This document shows positions 17,709 through 26,309 of a DNA stretch of 64,000 nt, one piece after another (position 1 is the first letter of the stretch; each line of letters starts with the position of its first letter). The stretch is taken from the NCBI RefSeq assembly GCF_902833645.1, contig NZ_CADFGE010000008.1:124001-188000 (forward strand), written 5' to 3'. The notes below the pieces were generated by a model that saw only the letters and a list, made by a program, of their open reading frames with translations, was not told the DNA's origin and made no database searches. Both the position numbers and the translations under genes were made by a program. The stretch is from Paraburkholderia fungorum (GTDB lineage Bacteria > Pseudomonadota > Gammaproteobacteria > Burkholderiales > Burkholderiaceae).

Positions 17709-17748
17709 AACTGGCCCGCGACCGGGCATCCCCGGTCGCGGGCCAGTT
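17709..17748. terminator. long perfect hairpin (18-bp stem, 4-nt loop)
   Basis: AACTGGCCCGCGACCGGG and its exact complement flank the loop CATC. The stem is unusually long and GC-rich. No U-run beyond GTTCTGT follows, so it may act as a transcript 3'-end stabiliser as well as a terminator for the DUF4148 gene. Confidence 0.7.
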
Positions 17749-17866
17749 CTGTATTCGATACCTCCGTCATCGGGCTCCCGATGACTTCGCCTGGACCTCC
17801 GCGGTCTGGGCGCTTTTTTCTATTTCCGCATAGATTGCGACGCCGTAGCAGTACCCGACACCGGCG

Positions 17867-18115
17867 TTATTCGCGGGCGATCAGACCGTCTACTTCGCCA
17901 CGCCCCGTGACGAGACAGCTCGACAGGAAATTTTCACCTTGACTGCTGGCCCCGGCGTTACCGAAGCCCTTTTTCAACGCATTCGCCTTGACCAGCTCCG
18001 CGCCCTGGTGGCACGTTATTGTCCCCATTTCCCCGGCTTGCGCGCGCATCAGCGCCCTATCCGCCATCAGATAGCCAAGCAACAACACCACAGCAATATT
18101 GAACGCTTGTCTCAT
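17867..18115 (-). CDS. small membrane-anchored or secreted protein, unknown
   Basis: An 82-aa protein with a hydrophobic N-terminus ('AFNIAVVLLLGYLMA') and a soluble tail with two cysteines ('TCHQGAELV' and 'SSCLVTGRG') that could form a disulfide in the periplasm. A strong ribosome site (AAGAGGAG) lies 7 bases before the ATG, which is the main reason to call it real. No family recognised. It converges with the DUF4148 gene across the long hairpin and appears monocistronic. Confidence 0.6.
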   Translation of the reverse strand: MRQAFNIAVVLLLGYLMADRALMRAQAGEMGTITCHQGAELVKANALKKGFGNAGASSQGENFLSSCLVTGRGEVDGLIARE

Positions 18116-18505
18116 GGATCGTCTCCTCTTTTGAAGAGACTAACGCGAACCATCGACTCAGGATGCTAGGGGTTTCCCGATTGGCAGCAATTCAATGATG
18201 CAGATTAAGTGAAGCGGATTTTCGCGTGAAACTGCTATGCGGGGCTATCCGTTAGGATATTGCGGGCGATCAGTGCTGGTGAAAAGATATCGCCGCCACG
18301 CGCAGATGCCGGAACCGAGAGCGTCGGAGTTCTGGATGCGCAGGCAAGGAGGGGCCAGCGGGTCCGCACGGCCATGCTGAACGGATTATCTGGCAGCGCC
18401 ATTAACGTGTAATGGTTTTTAGACGCGGCATGGGTTGCACGTCTTTTGTCCAATGCATCCGAATTAAAACGGATAACGAAGCATCTGCAGATGCGAACCC
18501 GACAC
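18116..18505. other. intergenic region, no gene seen
   Basis: About 390 bp between the small minus-strand gene and the end of the squalene synthase gene. Open frames here lack ribosome sites and family features. No strong terminator was found for the squalene synthase transcript. Confidence 0.5.
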
Positions 18506-19552
18506 TCAAAATCGTGCTTCGATCTGCTTGATGCGTTTTTCAACGGACGCGCGCACCAGACCATTCGAAGGCACCAGCAGCAGTGAAGATGCGATGATCC
18601 CATACACCTGGTTGCGCCGAACCTTGGAGACCTTGGCCGGATCGAGCCAGGCCGCGTTATCCACCAGCAACAACAGCGTGTCCAGGCCGATCAGGATCGG
18701 CCACAAACAGGCGAGACGCAAACGCACCGACCACGCGGGAATCGCCAGCGTGTAGTCGAGCGCCTCGCGGAAATGATCCAGCGCACCGCGCACGAGTTCG
18801 ACCATCAGAGGCCTCGCGCGAGCGGAATTCGCCGGCAGCAGCAGGTCTTGCACGCTCAGGCCGTATTGATCGAGCATCGTCTGCGGGAGGTAACAGCGGC
18901 CGATCCGCAAGTCCTTGCCGCAATCGCGCAGCACGTTGGTCATCTGCAGCGCTTTGCCGAAACGCACACCGCGGCGCGCCATGGTCTCGGGCCGCTCTTT
19001 CAGCGTACCGGGCATGTGTGCGTAAGTCATCGTGGTCCAGAATTCGCCGACGCAGCCAGCCACCAGATAGGTATAGCGGTCAAGCTCCGCGTATTCGCGC
19101 AGCGCGGCGATCTGCCCGGAACGCTCGTCGGGGAACGCGCGAAGGTCGAACTCCATGCCTTCGGTCAGCGTCGAGACGATTTCGCGTACGGCCTTGCGGT
19201 CCGACTCGCTCAGTTGCGCGAGCACCTCGAGCGCGGGTCCAAGCGATTCCAGCAAGACCTTTTCATCAGACTGGACCTGCTGCCCCGCTACTTCGGTTGC
19301 CAGACGCTGGAACAGTGCGCCGTCATCCGGCGCGCCGTTGATCCGGCCGCGCAGCGACAGCAGCAGCGCAAGGCGTTGCTCGGGCGAGATCAGCGACGTG
19401 TCCGCGATGGTGTCGGCCGCGCGCGCCAGCAGGTACGCGAGGCCAATCGGATCGCGCATCCCGGCGGGCAGCACGCGCAGCGTGAGGTAGAAGGAGCGTG
19501 AAACGCCTTTCAGGAGCGGGCCGAGAAGAAAGGCCCGGGTCGGATTCTGCAT
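18506..19552 (-). CDS. squalene/phytoene synthase family protein
   Basis: A 348-aa prenyl-condensing enzyme related to eukaryote-type squalene synthase (ERG9-like). The first Asp-rich motif is 'YLLARAADTIADT' near residue 45. The family signature 'YLVAGCVGEFWT' is near 160, and the second Asp-rich motif 'NVLRDCGKDLRIGRCYLP' near 205. Both metal-binding motifs are intact, and a hydrophobic C-terminal segment ('GIIASSLLLVP') could anchor it. The expected reaction is head-to-head condensation of two farnesyl diphosphates. No hopanoid genes (hpn, shc) are in the window, so its pathway cannot be confirmed. It is transcribed alone. Confidence 0.85.
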   Translation of the reverse strand: MQNPTRAFLLGPLLKGVSRSFYLTLRVLPAGMRDPIGLAYLLARAADTIADTSLISPEQRLALLLSLRGRINGAPDDGALFQRLATEVAGQQVQSDEKVLLESLGPALEVLAQLSESDRKAVREIVSTLTEGMEFDLRAFPDERSGQIAALREYAELDRYTYLVAGCVGEFWTTMTYAHMPGTLKERPETMARRGVRFGKALQMTNVLRDCGKDLRIGRCYLPQTMLDQYGLSVQDLLLPANSARARPLMVELVRGALDHFREALDYTLAIPAWSVRLRLACLWPILIGLDTLLLLVDNAAWLDPAKVSKVRRNQVYGIIASSLLLVPSNGLVRASVEKRIKQIEARF

Positions 19553-19859
19553 GAGTGAGATCAGGTGAGTAATAGGCGAAATCAGGCGCTGCCGAATTGT
19601 ATACGGCGAAACAACTTTGTTTCATGCCCTGCGCTCAAGCCCTGCACTCGTGCACTGCGCCTCCGTCGCATCGAGTTGAAAAACTCCCCGACCGCGATTA
19701 TTCCGGCACGGCCGAACCCCACCATCGAATACGCACGCAAGCCGGCTTTCATTCAGCGCCCGTCTCGGCACGCTCGCGCGGATCGCGGCCTGACGGCTAG
19801 GTAAAACCCCGAATTCCTGCCAACCACCACAAGGATTAACCTCAGCACACTCATTAAAT
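19553..19859. other. intergenic region, no gene seen
   Basis: About 300 bp between the divergent squalene synthase gene and the operator of the MFS operon. Short open frames here show no ribosome site or family feature. It presumably contains the promoters of both units. Confidence 0.5.
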
Positions 19860-19887
19860 AGAACGTCGTTCTGTTAGACAGAACGAC
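19860..19887. promoter_or_regulatory. operator candidate for the CoA-transferase operon
   Basis: An inverted repeat GTCGTTCTG, 5-nt spacer TTAGA, CAGAACGAC (19865-19887) overlaps a second dyad AGAACG-T-CGTTCT (19860-19872). This gives three AGAACG half-sites in 28 bp. It ends 29 bp before the MFS start codon. The IclR gene at the far end of the operon is the natural candidate to bind it. Confidence 0.65.
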
Positions 19888-19916
19888 AGAGGCAAGAGAC
19901 TCCCAAGGAGGATTCC

Positions 19917-21350
19917 ATGGCAAGCCTGCCGCTCGACGCACCCGGCGCGTCGCCCGCTTCAAGCACCGGCGCGCAGGCGCTTACGCCCGGCGTCAACGCG
20001 CGCATCGATCGCCTGCCCGCCACGCGCACGATATGGATGCTGGTGTTCCTGCTGTCGATCGGCGGCTGGTTCGAGTTCTACGACCTGTTTTTCACCGCGT
20101 ATGTCGGCCCCGGCCTCGTCAAAAGCGGCCTCTATGCAACGACAACCGCGTCGTTCTTCGGGGTATCCGGGCTGGGCGCCTTCGTGGCGGCGTCATTCGC
20201 CGGACTCTTCATCGGCACCTTTTTTCTCGCGGGTCTGGCGGATCGCTACGGTCGACGAACCGTGTTTACCGTTTCGCTACTGTGGTATTCCGCGGCCACG
20301 CTGATCATGGCCCTGCAAACCACCGCGCCGGCCATCAACTTGTGGCGTCTGATCGCGGGCATCGGCGTGGGCGTCGAACTGGTGACGATCGACACCTACG
20401 TCAGCGAACTCGTGCCGAAACACCTGCGTGGCCGCGCCTTCGCGTTTGTTCATCTGGTGCAGTACACCGCCGTGCCGTCGGTCGCCCTGCTCGCCTGGTG
20501 GCTGGTGCCGCAAACGCCGTTCGGCGTGGACGGCTGGCGCTGGGTCGTGATCGTCGGCGCACTCGGCGCGGTGATCGTGTGGGCCATCCGCCGGCGCGTG
20601 CCGGAAAGCCCGCGTTGGCTCGCCCAGCAAGGCCGCGCCGCCGAAGCCGAACAGGTCCTGCAAGCGATCGAATCAAAAGTCGCCCGGCAATACGGCAAGC
20701 CCTTGCCCGCACCGGTGCCGGCTGTCGAGCCGGCTACCACCAAGGCCGCTTTCCGCGAAATCTGGCAGCCGCCGTATCGCAAGCGCGCGATCACGATGCT
20801 CGTCTTCAACCTGTTCCAGGCGATCGGCTTCTACGGCTTCGCATCATGGGTGCCGACGCTGCTGGTTTCCAAGGGCGTGACGATTACGCACAGCCTGCTG
20901 TATTCGTTCGTCATCGCGATCTCCAATCCGTTCGGACCGCTAATCGGCATGGCGATCGCGGACCGCATCGAACGCAAGACCCTGATCGTGTTGTCGGCAC
21001 TCGGCATCGCCGTATTCGGCAGCCTGTTCGCGACGCAAACCTCGCCTGCCATGCTGATGACGCTAGGTGTGCTGATCACGCTGTGCGGCACGCTGCTGTC
21101 GGTCGGCTATCACGCGTACCAGACCGAACTGTTCCCCACCCGTTTGCGGGCGCGCGCCGTCGGTTTCGTTTACTCGATGTCGCGCTTATCCGCGATGTTC
21201 TCCGGCTTCATGATCGCCTTCGCGCTGCGCCACTTCCAGGTACCGGGCGTGTTCGCGTTGATCACGCTGTCGATGGTGATGGTGATGGGCGCGATCGGCC
21301 TCTTCGGGCCGCGCACCAACAATCGCAATCTCGACGAAATTTCGCATTGA
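19917..21350 (+). CDS. MFS transporter (sugar/acid porter type)
   Basis: A 477-aa, 12-segment major facilitator. MFS motifs are present in the first loop ('GLADRYGRRTVF') and in the second half ('IADRIERKT'). The PESPR motif of the sugar-porter branch is 'RRVPESPRWL', and there is 'ELVPKHLRGRAFAF' near residue 165. Relatives carry aromatic acids, dicarboxylates or sugars. A strong ribosome site (AAGGAGG) precedes the ATG, and a palindromic operator lies just upstream. It is first in the operon with a CoA-transferase and a citrate-synthase-like lyase, so the likely cargo is the organic acid those enzymes process. Confidence 0.85.
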   Translation: MASLPLDAPGASPASSTGAQALTPGVNARIDRLPATRTIWMLVFLLSIGGWFEFYDLFFTAYVGPGLVKSGLYATTTASFFGVSGLGAFVAASFAGLFIGTFFLAGLADRYGRRTVFTVSLLWYSAATLIMALQTTAPAINLWRLIAGIGVGVELVTIDTYVSELVPKHLRGRAFAFVHLVQYTAVPSVALLAWWLVPQTPFGVDGWRWVVIVGALGAVIVWAIRRRVPESPRWLAQQGRAAEAEQVLQAIESKVARQYGKPLPAPVPAVEPATTKAAFREIWQPPYRKRAITMLVFNLFQAIGFYGFASWVPTLLVSKGVTITHSLLYSFVIAISNPFGPLIGMAIADRIERKTLIVLSALGIAVFGSLFATQTSPAMLMTLGVLITLCGTLLSVGYHAYQTELFPTRLRARAVGFVYSMSRLSAMFSGFMIAFALRHFQVPGVFALITLSMVMVMGAIGLFGPRTNNRNLDEISH

Positions 21351-21395
21351 GCGCAATCGAGCGCAACTGAGCGCATTGAACAAGAGGCTTCAAAG

Positions 21396-22595
21396 ATGAC
21401 GCTGCCGCTGGCTGGAGTGCGGGTACTGGATTTATCGAATGTATTGGCCGGCCCTTTCTGCGCGTATCAGCTCGCATTGCTGGGCGCCGAGGTAATCAAG
21501 GTCGAGCATCCCGAGGGGGGCGATCTTGCCCGGCGTCTGGGTGCCGACAAGGAAGCGTCGACGCGCAACATGGGGGCCTCGTTCGTTGCGGTCAATGCCG
21601 GCAAACAATCCCTCACGCTCAATCTGAAGGATCCACGCGGCAAGACCATCTTGCGCGAGCTCGTCAAAACCGCCGACGTATTGGTCGAAAATTTCCGGCC
21701 CGGCGTGATGACGCGGCTCGGCCTCGATTTCAACGCGTTGCGCGAGGTGAATCCAAAGCTCGTGTATTGCGCGATCTCCGGCTTCGGCATGGACGGCGAG
21801 TTTTCGAAGCGCCCCGCCTATGACCAGATCATCCAGGGCATTTCGGGGGTAATGAGCGTAACCGGCGACGCCGACAGCGCGCCATTGCGCGTTGGCTACC
21901 CGGTGTCGGACACGGTGGGCGGTCTCACCGCCGCATTCGGCATCTGCGCCGCGCTGGTAGACGCGCGCGCAAGCGGGCACGGCCGCATGCTCGACGTCTC
22001 GATGCTCGAAGCTACGCTCGCGACAATGGGCTGGGTCGTCTCGAACTATCTGAACGCCGGCGTCCCGCCCGTGCCGATGGGTAACGAGAACTTCACCGCC
22101 GCGCCTTCGGGCACCTTCAAAACCGGCGACGGACCGCTCAACATTGCTGCGAACGAGAACAAGCAGTTCGCGAGCCTGTGCCACCTGATCGGCCGCGCCG
22201 ATCTGCTCGACGACGCGCGCTTTTCCGAGCGCAATGCACGCAAAGCGAATCGCGCGGCATTGAAGGCTGAAATCGAAGCGGCGCTGGCGAGTGACAGTGC
22301 GACAAACTGGGAAGCCAAATTTTTCGAAGCAGGCGTGCCGGCCGGACGCGTGATGTCGGTGCCCGAGATCCTCGCTCATCCGCATCTGGAATCGCGCGAG
22401 TTCATCCGCGAATTTCCGCGCAACAGCGCGACTGAGCGGCAACGCGTGACTCGCGCGGGCTTTCGTCTCTCCGATGCCGATACTGCGCCGGCCACGCCCG
22501 CGCCGGTTCTATCGGCTCACACGCGCGAGCAGCTCGCCGCGCTGGGTTACGACGACGCACAAATCGACCACCTACGCTCCGAAGGAGTGATCTGA
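21396..22595 (+). CDS. family III CoA-transferase (CaiB/BaiF)
   Basis: A 399-aa CoA-transferase that moves CoA from a donor thioester to a carboxylic acid. N-terminal signature 'GVRVLDLSNVLAGPFCAYQLALLGAEVIKVE'. The catalytic Asp lies in 'VGYPVSDTVGGLTAAFG' near residue 173, with 'NFRPGVMTRLGLD' near 105. Length is standard. It lies 45 bp after the MFS gene and 2 bp before the lyase-like gene. From this context it probably activates the imported acid (citrate, citramalate or a related hydroxy acid) as a CoA ester for cleavage. The substrate is inferred, not shown. Confidence 0.9.
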   Translation: MTLPLAGVRVLDLSNVLAGPFCAYQLALLGAEVIKVEHPEGGDLARRLGADKEASTRNMGASFVAVNAGKQSLTLNLKDPRGKTILRELVKTADVLVENFRPGVMTRLGLDFNALREVNPKLVYCAISGFGMDGEFSKRPAYDQIIQGISGVMSVTGDADSAPLRVGYPVSDTVGGLTAAFGICAALVDARASGHGRMLDVSMLEATLATMGWVVSNYLNAGVPPVPMGNENFTAAPSGTFKTGDGPLNIAANENKQFASLCHLIGRADLLDDARFSERNARKANRAALKAEIEAALASDSATNWEAKFFEAGVPAGRVMSVPEILAHPHLESREFIREFPRNSATERQRVTRAGFRLSDADTAPATPAPVLSAHTREQLAALGYDDAQIDHLRSEGVI

Positions 22596-22597
22596 AC

Positions 22598-23422
22598 ATG
22601 ACGCAAGCATTCGACGCTGCCAAGCTCGCCGCCGAGTATTGGAGCACCTCGATCATCGATATTCATCCGGGCTCGATCAAGGTACGCGGTTTTCCGATTC
22701 AGGAACTGATTGGCAACGTCAGCTTTCCGCAGATGATCTGGCTGATGCTGCGCGGAGAGCTGCCTGACGCCGCGCAAGCACGCCTGTTCGAGGCGGCGCT
22801 GGTGGCGTCGGTGGATCATGGCCCGCACGCCCCGTCGATTGCGATCTCGCGAATGGCGACCAGTTGCGGCTTGCCGTTGAACGGAGCAATGGCCTCGGCG
22901 ATCAATGCGCTGGACGACGTGCATGGCGGAGCGGGCCAGCAGGCAGTCGAACTGTACGATTCCATCGCTGCGCTCATGAAGGCCGGCGCCGCGCTGGAAA
23001 GCGCGGTCGAGCAAGGAGTCGACGCATTTACCGCGGAGCACGGCAAGTACCTGCCCGGCTTCGGACACCGCTTTCATCCGGTCGACCCGCGAGCCGTCCG
23101 GCTTCTTGCACTCGTGGATGAGAACGTCGAACAAAAGAGTATCGGCGGGCAATACGCCGCGATTGCGCGCGGCATTGAAGCTTTGCTCAAGCAGCGCAAG
23201 AACAAGCCCGTACCGATGAATATCGACGGCGCAACCGCCGTGATCTACGCGGAGCTGGGGTTCGCGCCGGAGCTGGCACGCGGCGTGTTCTGCCTGTCAC
23301 GCGCGGTCGGGATTCTGTCGCATGCGTGGGAGCAGCGCGGACGCAACGAGCGCAACAAAGGCCCGATGCCGCGCCAGATGGGCTACATCTACACAGGCAA
23401 GCCCGAACGTCACCTGTCCTGA
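22598..23422 (+). CDS. citrate-synthase-like protein, probable citryl-CoA lyase
   Basis: A 274-aa protein of the citrate synthase fold but about 150 residues shorter than classical synthases. This is typical of the stand-alone citryl-CoA-lyase-like group. 'GFGHRFHPVDPRAVRLL' near residue 155 holds the conserved His and the DPR motif, 'MNIDGATAVIYAELGF' is near 207, and 'GILSHAWEQ' is near 240. Paired with a CoA-transferase, the expected step is cleavage of an acyl-CoA hydroxy acid to acetyl-CoA (or propionyl-CoA) and a keto acid. Its start is 2 bp after the transferase stop. Its end overlaps the convergent IclR gene by 13 bp. Confidence 0.8.
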   Translation: MTQAFDAAKLAAEYWSTSIIDIHPGSIKVRGFPIQELIGNVSFPQMIWLMLRGELPDAAQARLFEAALVASVDHGPHAPSIAISRMATSCGLPLNGAMASAINALDDVHGGAGQQAVELYDSIAALMKAGAALESAVEQGVDAFTAEHGKYLPGFGHRFHPVDPRAVRLLALVDENVEQKSIGGQYAAIARGIEALLKQRKNKPVPMNIDGATAVIYAELGFAPELARGVFCLSRAVGILSHAWEQRGRNERNKGPMPRQMGYIYTGKPERHLS

Positions 23423-24174
23423 AGCGCGGCCGCGCGCCGCTGCGCGCTGCGCATGGCGCGCGAGTCGCCGCCTAACGCATCCGTGGCACGCGCGGCGCAA
23501 TCGAACAGCGCGTCGAGATTGCGCTCGAAAAACGCTTGATCGATGCGTGAGCTCGGGCCCGCGAGCGTGAGCACGCCGCGCAAGCTCTGACGCACGCCGA
23601 ATACCGGCATCGAAATCCCGGCCGTCTCCCGATCGCGCTCGCCGATGGACACACAGTAGAAGTCCTCGCGAATCTTCTCGTACGGTGCACCCGGCGTGCC
23701 GCCGAACGCCAGCAACGCATGGCCGCCCGAGCCGCTTTCCAGCGGCAGCACGTCACCTTCGCGCACGTGAAAACGCACCGCATGGGTGGAGTCCACACGA
23801 TGCAGGCACACGCGCACGGCTTCGTCACGCACATAGAAGGACACGCTTTCACCGCTCGTTTCTGCGAGTTCGCGCATTAGCGGCACGAGAATGTCGCCGA
23901 CGTTGAGGCTGCGTTGATATAGCGCGCCGAGCATGAAAGTGGCCGGGCCAAGTTGATAGCGGCCATCGTCCAGACGCAGCAGCAGGCGATGCTGGATCAA
24001 CGAGCCGGCGAGCCGCAATAACGTGCTCTTGTAGAGCCCCGTGCGCGCCGCGAGTTCGGCGAGCGTGAGGGCGGCGTCATCCGGCCGGAAGGCAAACAGG
24101 ATCGCGCAAGCGCGATCGATGACGGCCACGCCCTCGGTTTCCTTTAAGTTTGATTTGTCCGCAGGCGTTGGCAT
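23410..24174 (-). CDS. IclR-family transcriptional regulator
   Basis: A 254-aa regulator. The N-terminal winged helix 'LTLAELAARTGLYKSTLLRLAGSLIQHRLLLR' is at residues 37-68, then the IclR effector domain with 'YQRSLNVGDILVPLMRELAETSGESVSFYV' and 'SGSGGHALLAFGG'. IclR proteins bind small acids and repress or activate nearby catabolic operons. It converges on the MFS/CoA-transferase/lyase operon with a 13-bp overlap, and a palindrome fit for a dimer sits before that operon's first gene. The ribosome site at the ATG (24174) is weak. Confidence 0.88.
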   Translation of the reverse strand: MPTPADKSNLKETEGVAVIDRACAILFAFRPDDAALTLAELAARTGLYKSTLLRLAGSLIQHRLLLRLDDGRYQLGPATFMLGALYQRSLNVGDILVPLMRELAETSGESVSFYVRDEAVRVCLHRVDSTHAVRFHVREGDVLPLESGSGGHALLAFGGTPGAPYEKIREDFYCVSIGERDRETAGISMPVFGVRQSLRGVLTLAGPSSRIDQAFFERNLDALFDCAARATDALGGDSRAMRSAQRRAAALQDR

Positions 24175-24435
24175 GAGTTCGCGTTAGTCACGTTGCTTCA
24201 TAGGGAAGATGAAATTTTACGCCATGACGCGGTCCTCTCATAGCCGACATTGGTTCCTCTGCGATGCAACGGATCGAAAGCAAATACTGCACGGCTAAGT
24301 AGGGTCATTTCTGCCTGTTTCAGCGGATACGCGGTCGCGACGGAACCCACTATAAAGAGATGCCTTTTGCTCTGGCAGCGCAGATAAAATTCCAATCTTC
24401 CTGGGTGCCTGGAAGGCGAAAATACAAAGGCATCA

Positions 24436-24945
24436 ATGAGCAGATTTGTACGCTTCGATCTGTCAGTAGAGCTGACAGCAGAGTTATTGCGGAGACATCA
24501 AAGAGGGGACCTTACGGACAGCGATTACCGTCATCAGGTTCTCATCGGCCGTTTTACGAAGGAAACGCTGGCGGCGATCAACTTATCCGATCGAGCGGTT
24601 GTCACGTCCGTTCGCCTGCTTCTCAAAGTGATGGAGAAACATGGCCTGCCTCCCGAGACGGTCGCCTCGCTGCGAGAACTCATCCTCAAACCCGTCGCGG
24701 TGTATGAATCAGCCACTGAGCGCGATAGCATTGTGGTAGTTACGATCGAAATGCCTGATGGTAAAAATCCCCTGCTTGTCGCGATTCGCGTCGACGTGCC
24801 GGATTCAGCAAACAAACCGAACATGCACTGGATGGCAAGCGCTTACGCGAAAGACGATCCTGCAGTTATCGAGCGCTGGGAGGCAAATGGACTTCTGATC
24901 TGGAAGCGCGAGCCAGTCGTCGAAATCACGACCGAACCGGTGTAG
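24436..24945 (+). CDS. orphan MuF-C-like (BECR-fold nuclease-like) protein
   Basis: A 169-aa protein. The stretch from about residue 36 to 150 resembles the MuF C-terminal domain seen as a toxin tip on phage portal or effector proteins: 'LIGRFTKETLAAINL', 'LLLKVMEKHGLPPETVASLRELILKPVAVYES', 'DSIVVVTIEMPDGKNPLLVAIRVD', 'MHWMASAYAKDD'. In that family the core 'P-hh-h-PVAVFES ... hhhhT' is characteristic, and members are proposed RNases of the barnase/colicin-E5/RelE type. Here it stands alone without phage genes, secretion signals or an evident antitoxin gene. An AAAGG ribosome site precedes the ATG. Assignment is by eye and should be treated as a hypothesis. Confidence 0.55.
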   Translation: MSRFVRFDLSVELTAELLRRHQRGDLTDSDYRHQVLIGRFTKETLAAINLSDRAVVTSVRLLLKVMEKHGLPPETVASLRELILKPVAVYESATERDSIVVVTIEMPDGKNPLLVAIRVDVPDSANKPNMHWMASAYAKDDPAVIERWEANGLLIWKREPVVEITTEPV

Positions 24946-25277
24946 CCGAGGGGTAGGAAATTGCGGCGTCGAAGTCGAGGTCGACGTCTAGGCCGGAGAT
25001 GCAAAAAGCAGCGACCCGTCTCGGAAATGAAAATGCCTAAGTCCACGGATAGCCGACCGTCTGCTGCTAGTCAGGTATTTATCGTGGCCCTTAGGCAAAG
25101 CGAATTATCTGCTTCGATAGGAATCTTGTCAAACTGCAAAGACTTTCGGCCTCTGAAGCGGACAAGATTCACTTAGGCGGCGGCCACGCGTCCCGGGTGC
25201 GTCGCGCAACGGCTGGCCGTGACCGGCGGCGTCGTGCGAAGCTCAACCGCCGTTTCATCTGCGGCCAGCCCACCCCA
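24946..25277. other. intergenic region, no gene seen
   Basis: 332 bp between the MuF-C-like gene and the end of the beta-lactamase gene. A 71-codon frame begins with TTG and has no ribosome site or family feature, so it is not called. No antitoxin-like gene was found here. GGCTGGCCG near 25211 and CGGCCAGCC near 25262 are complementary but 42 bp apart. Confidence 0.5.
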
Positions 25278-26210
25278 TCAGACCGACGCCACCACCACCT
25301 CCCCCACATCGGCAATCGCCGCATTACAGCGCGCCGCATCGCCGCTTGTCTCCGTGAGGTAGACCGTGACGAGTATCGGCCCGCGTCCCGGAGGCCAGAG
25401 AATCGCGACGTCGTTTGCCGTGCCGTGATCGCCCGAGCCGGTTTTGTCGCCGACGCCCCAATCCTTCGGCAGCTTCGCGCGAATCCGTTCGCCACTGGTC
25501 TGATTGGCGGCAAGCCAGGCCAGCAATTGCGCACGCGACGGCGCGGAAAGGCGCTCGCCCAGCAGCAGTTCGCGCAGATCGCCGAGCATTGCGTTGGGTG
25601 TGGTGGTGTCGCGCGGATCGCCGGGTGTCGCTTCGTTCAAAGTCGGTTCGTTACGGTCCAGACGCGTGACGCCATCGCCGATACTGCGTGCGAACGCGGT
25701 CAAAGCAGCGGGACCGCCGAAGCTTGCCAGCAGCAGATTGGCCGCGGTGTTGTCGCTGAGCGTAATGGCCGCCTTGCACAAGTCGGCGACGCTCATCCCC
25801 GCCTCACCGGTCAGCTCGCGGGTGTGCCGGCTGGTCGCCGGCGAGTACCGTTCAAGGTCGCCTTTTGAGAATACGACGCGCCGCTCCAGAGTCTCCTGCC
25901 CGTGATCCACGCGCATCAGAACAAAACCCGCTGTCAGCAGTTTGAACGTGCTGCACATCGGAAACCGCTCGTCCGTGCGCAAACCGGTATGCAATCCGGA
26001 CGTCGTGTCGAGGATCGAGACGCCCAGCCGTCCGCCGCTTTCCGCTTCGATCTGCGCAAGCCGTTGGCGGATGGCCTCCGCCTTGACCGCGCCGCCTTGT
26101 TTGACGGCGCCCGCCTTCACCACTTTCGCAAACGCTCCACCGCTGCCAACCGCAACCCCAGCTATCGAAACACCAAGCATCGCGCCCGCGAATTTCCGTC
26201 TTGTGATCAT
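25278..26210 (-). CDS. class A beta-lactamase (PenA-like)
   Basis: A 310-aa periplasmic serine beta-lactamase. The N-terminus 'TRRKFAGAMLGVSIAG' has a twin-arginine pattern, suggesting Tat export as in Burkholderia PenA enzymes. All class A motifs are present: SxxK as 'CSTFK', SDN as 'LSDNTA', the omega loop Glu in 'EPTLNEATPGDPRDTTTP', and KTG as 'DKTGSGDHG'. The enzyme should hydrolyse penicillins; spectrum cannot be read from sequence. An AAGGAG ribosome site precedes the ATG. It is divergent from a LysR regulator across 99 bp, the usual penR-penA/ampR layout. The insert after the signal ('KAGAVKQGGAVKAEA') is repetitive. Confidence 0.93.
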   Translation of the reverse strand: MITRRKFAGAMLGVSIAGVAVGSGGAFAKVVKAGAVKQGGAVKAEAIRQRLAQIEAESGGRLGVSILDTTSGLHTGLRTDERFPMCSTFKLLTAGFVLMRVDHGQETLERRVVFSKGDLERYSPATSRHTRELTGEAGMSVADLCKAAITLSDNTAANLLLASFGGPAALTAFARSIGDGVTRLDRNEPTLNEATPGDPRDTTTPNAMLGDLRELLLGERLSAPSRAQLLAWLAANQTSGERIRAKLPKDWGVGDKTGSGDHGTANDVAILWPPGRGPILVTVYLTETSGDAARCNAAIADVGEVVVASV

Positions 26211-26309
26211 CGCCGCTCCTTATGTGAAGTCGCAACTATCGGAGTTCCACCGCGCGTTGGCAAACGATGATAAGTTAGTCGGTCCCCAAGAAAAACTTAT
26301 GCTTCCGCC

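Noticed and set aside
18235..18603. 122-aa minus-strand frame overlapping the squalene synthase end
   Set aside because: It overlaps a well-supported gene and its own sequence has no ribosome site or motif.
24961..25176. 71-aa frame after the MuF-C-like gene, considered as antitoxin
   Set aside because: TTG start, no ribosome site, Arg/Ser-rich low-quality sequence.
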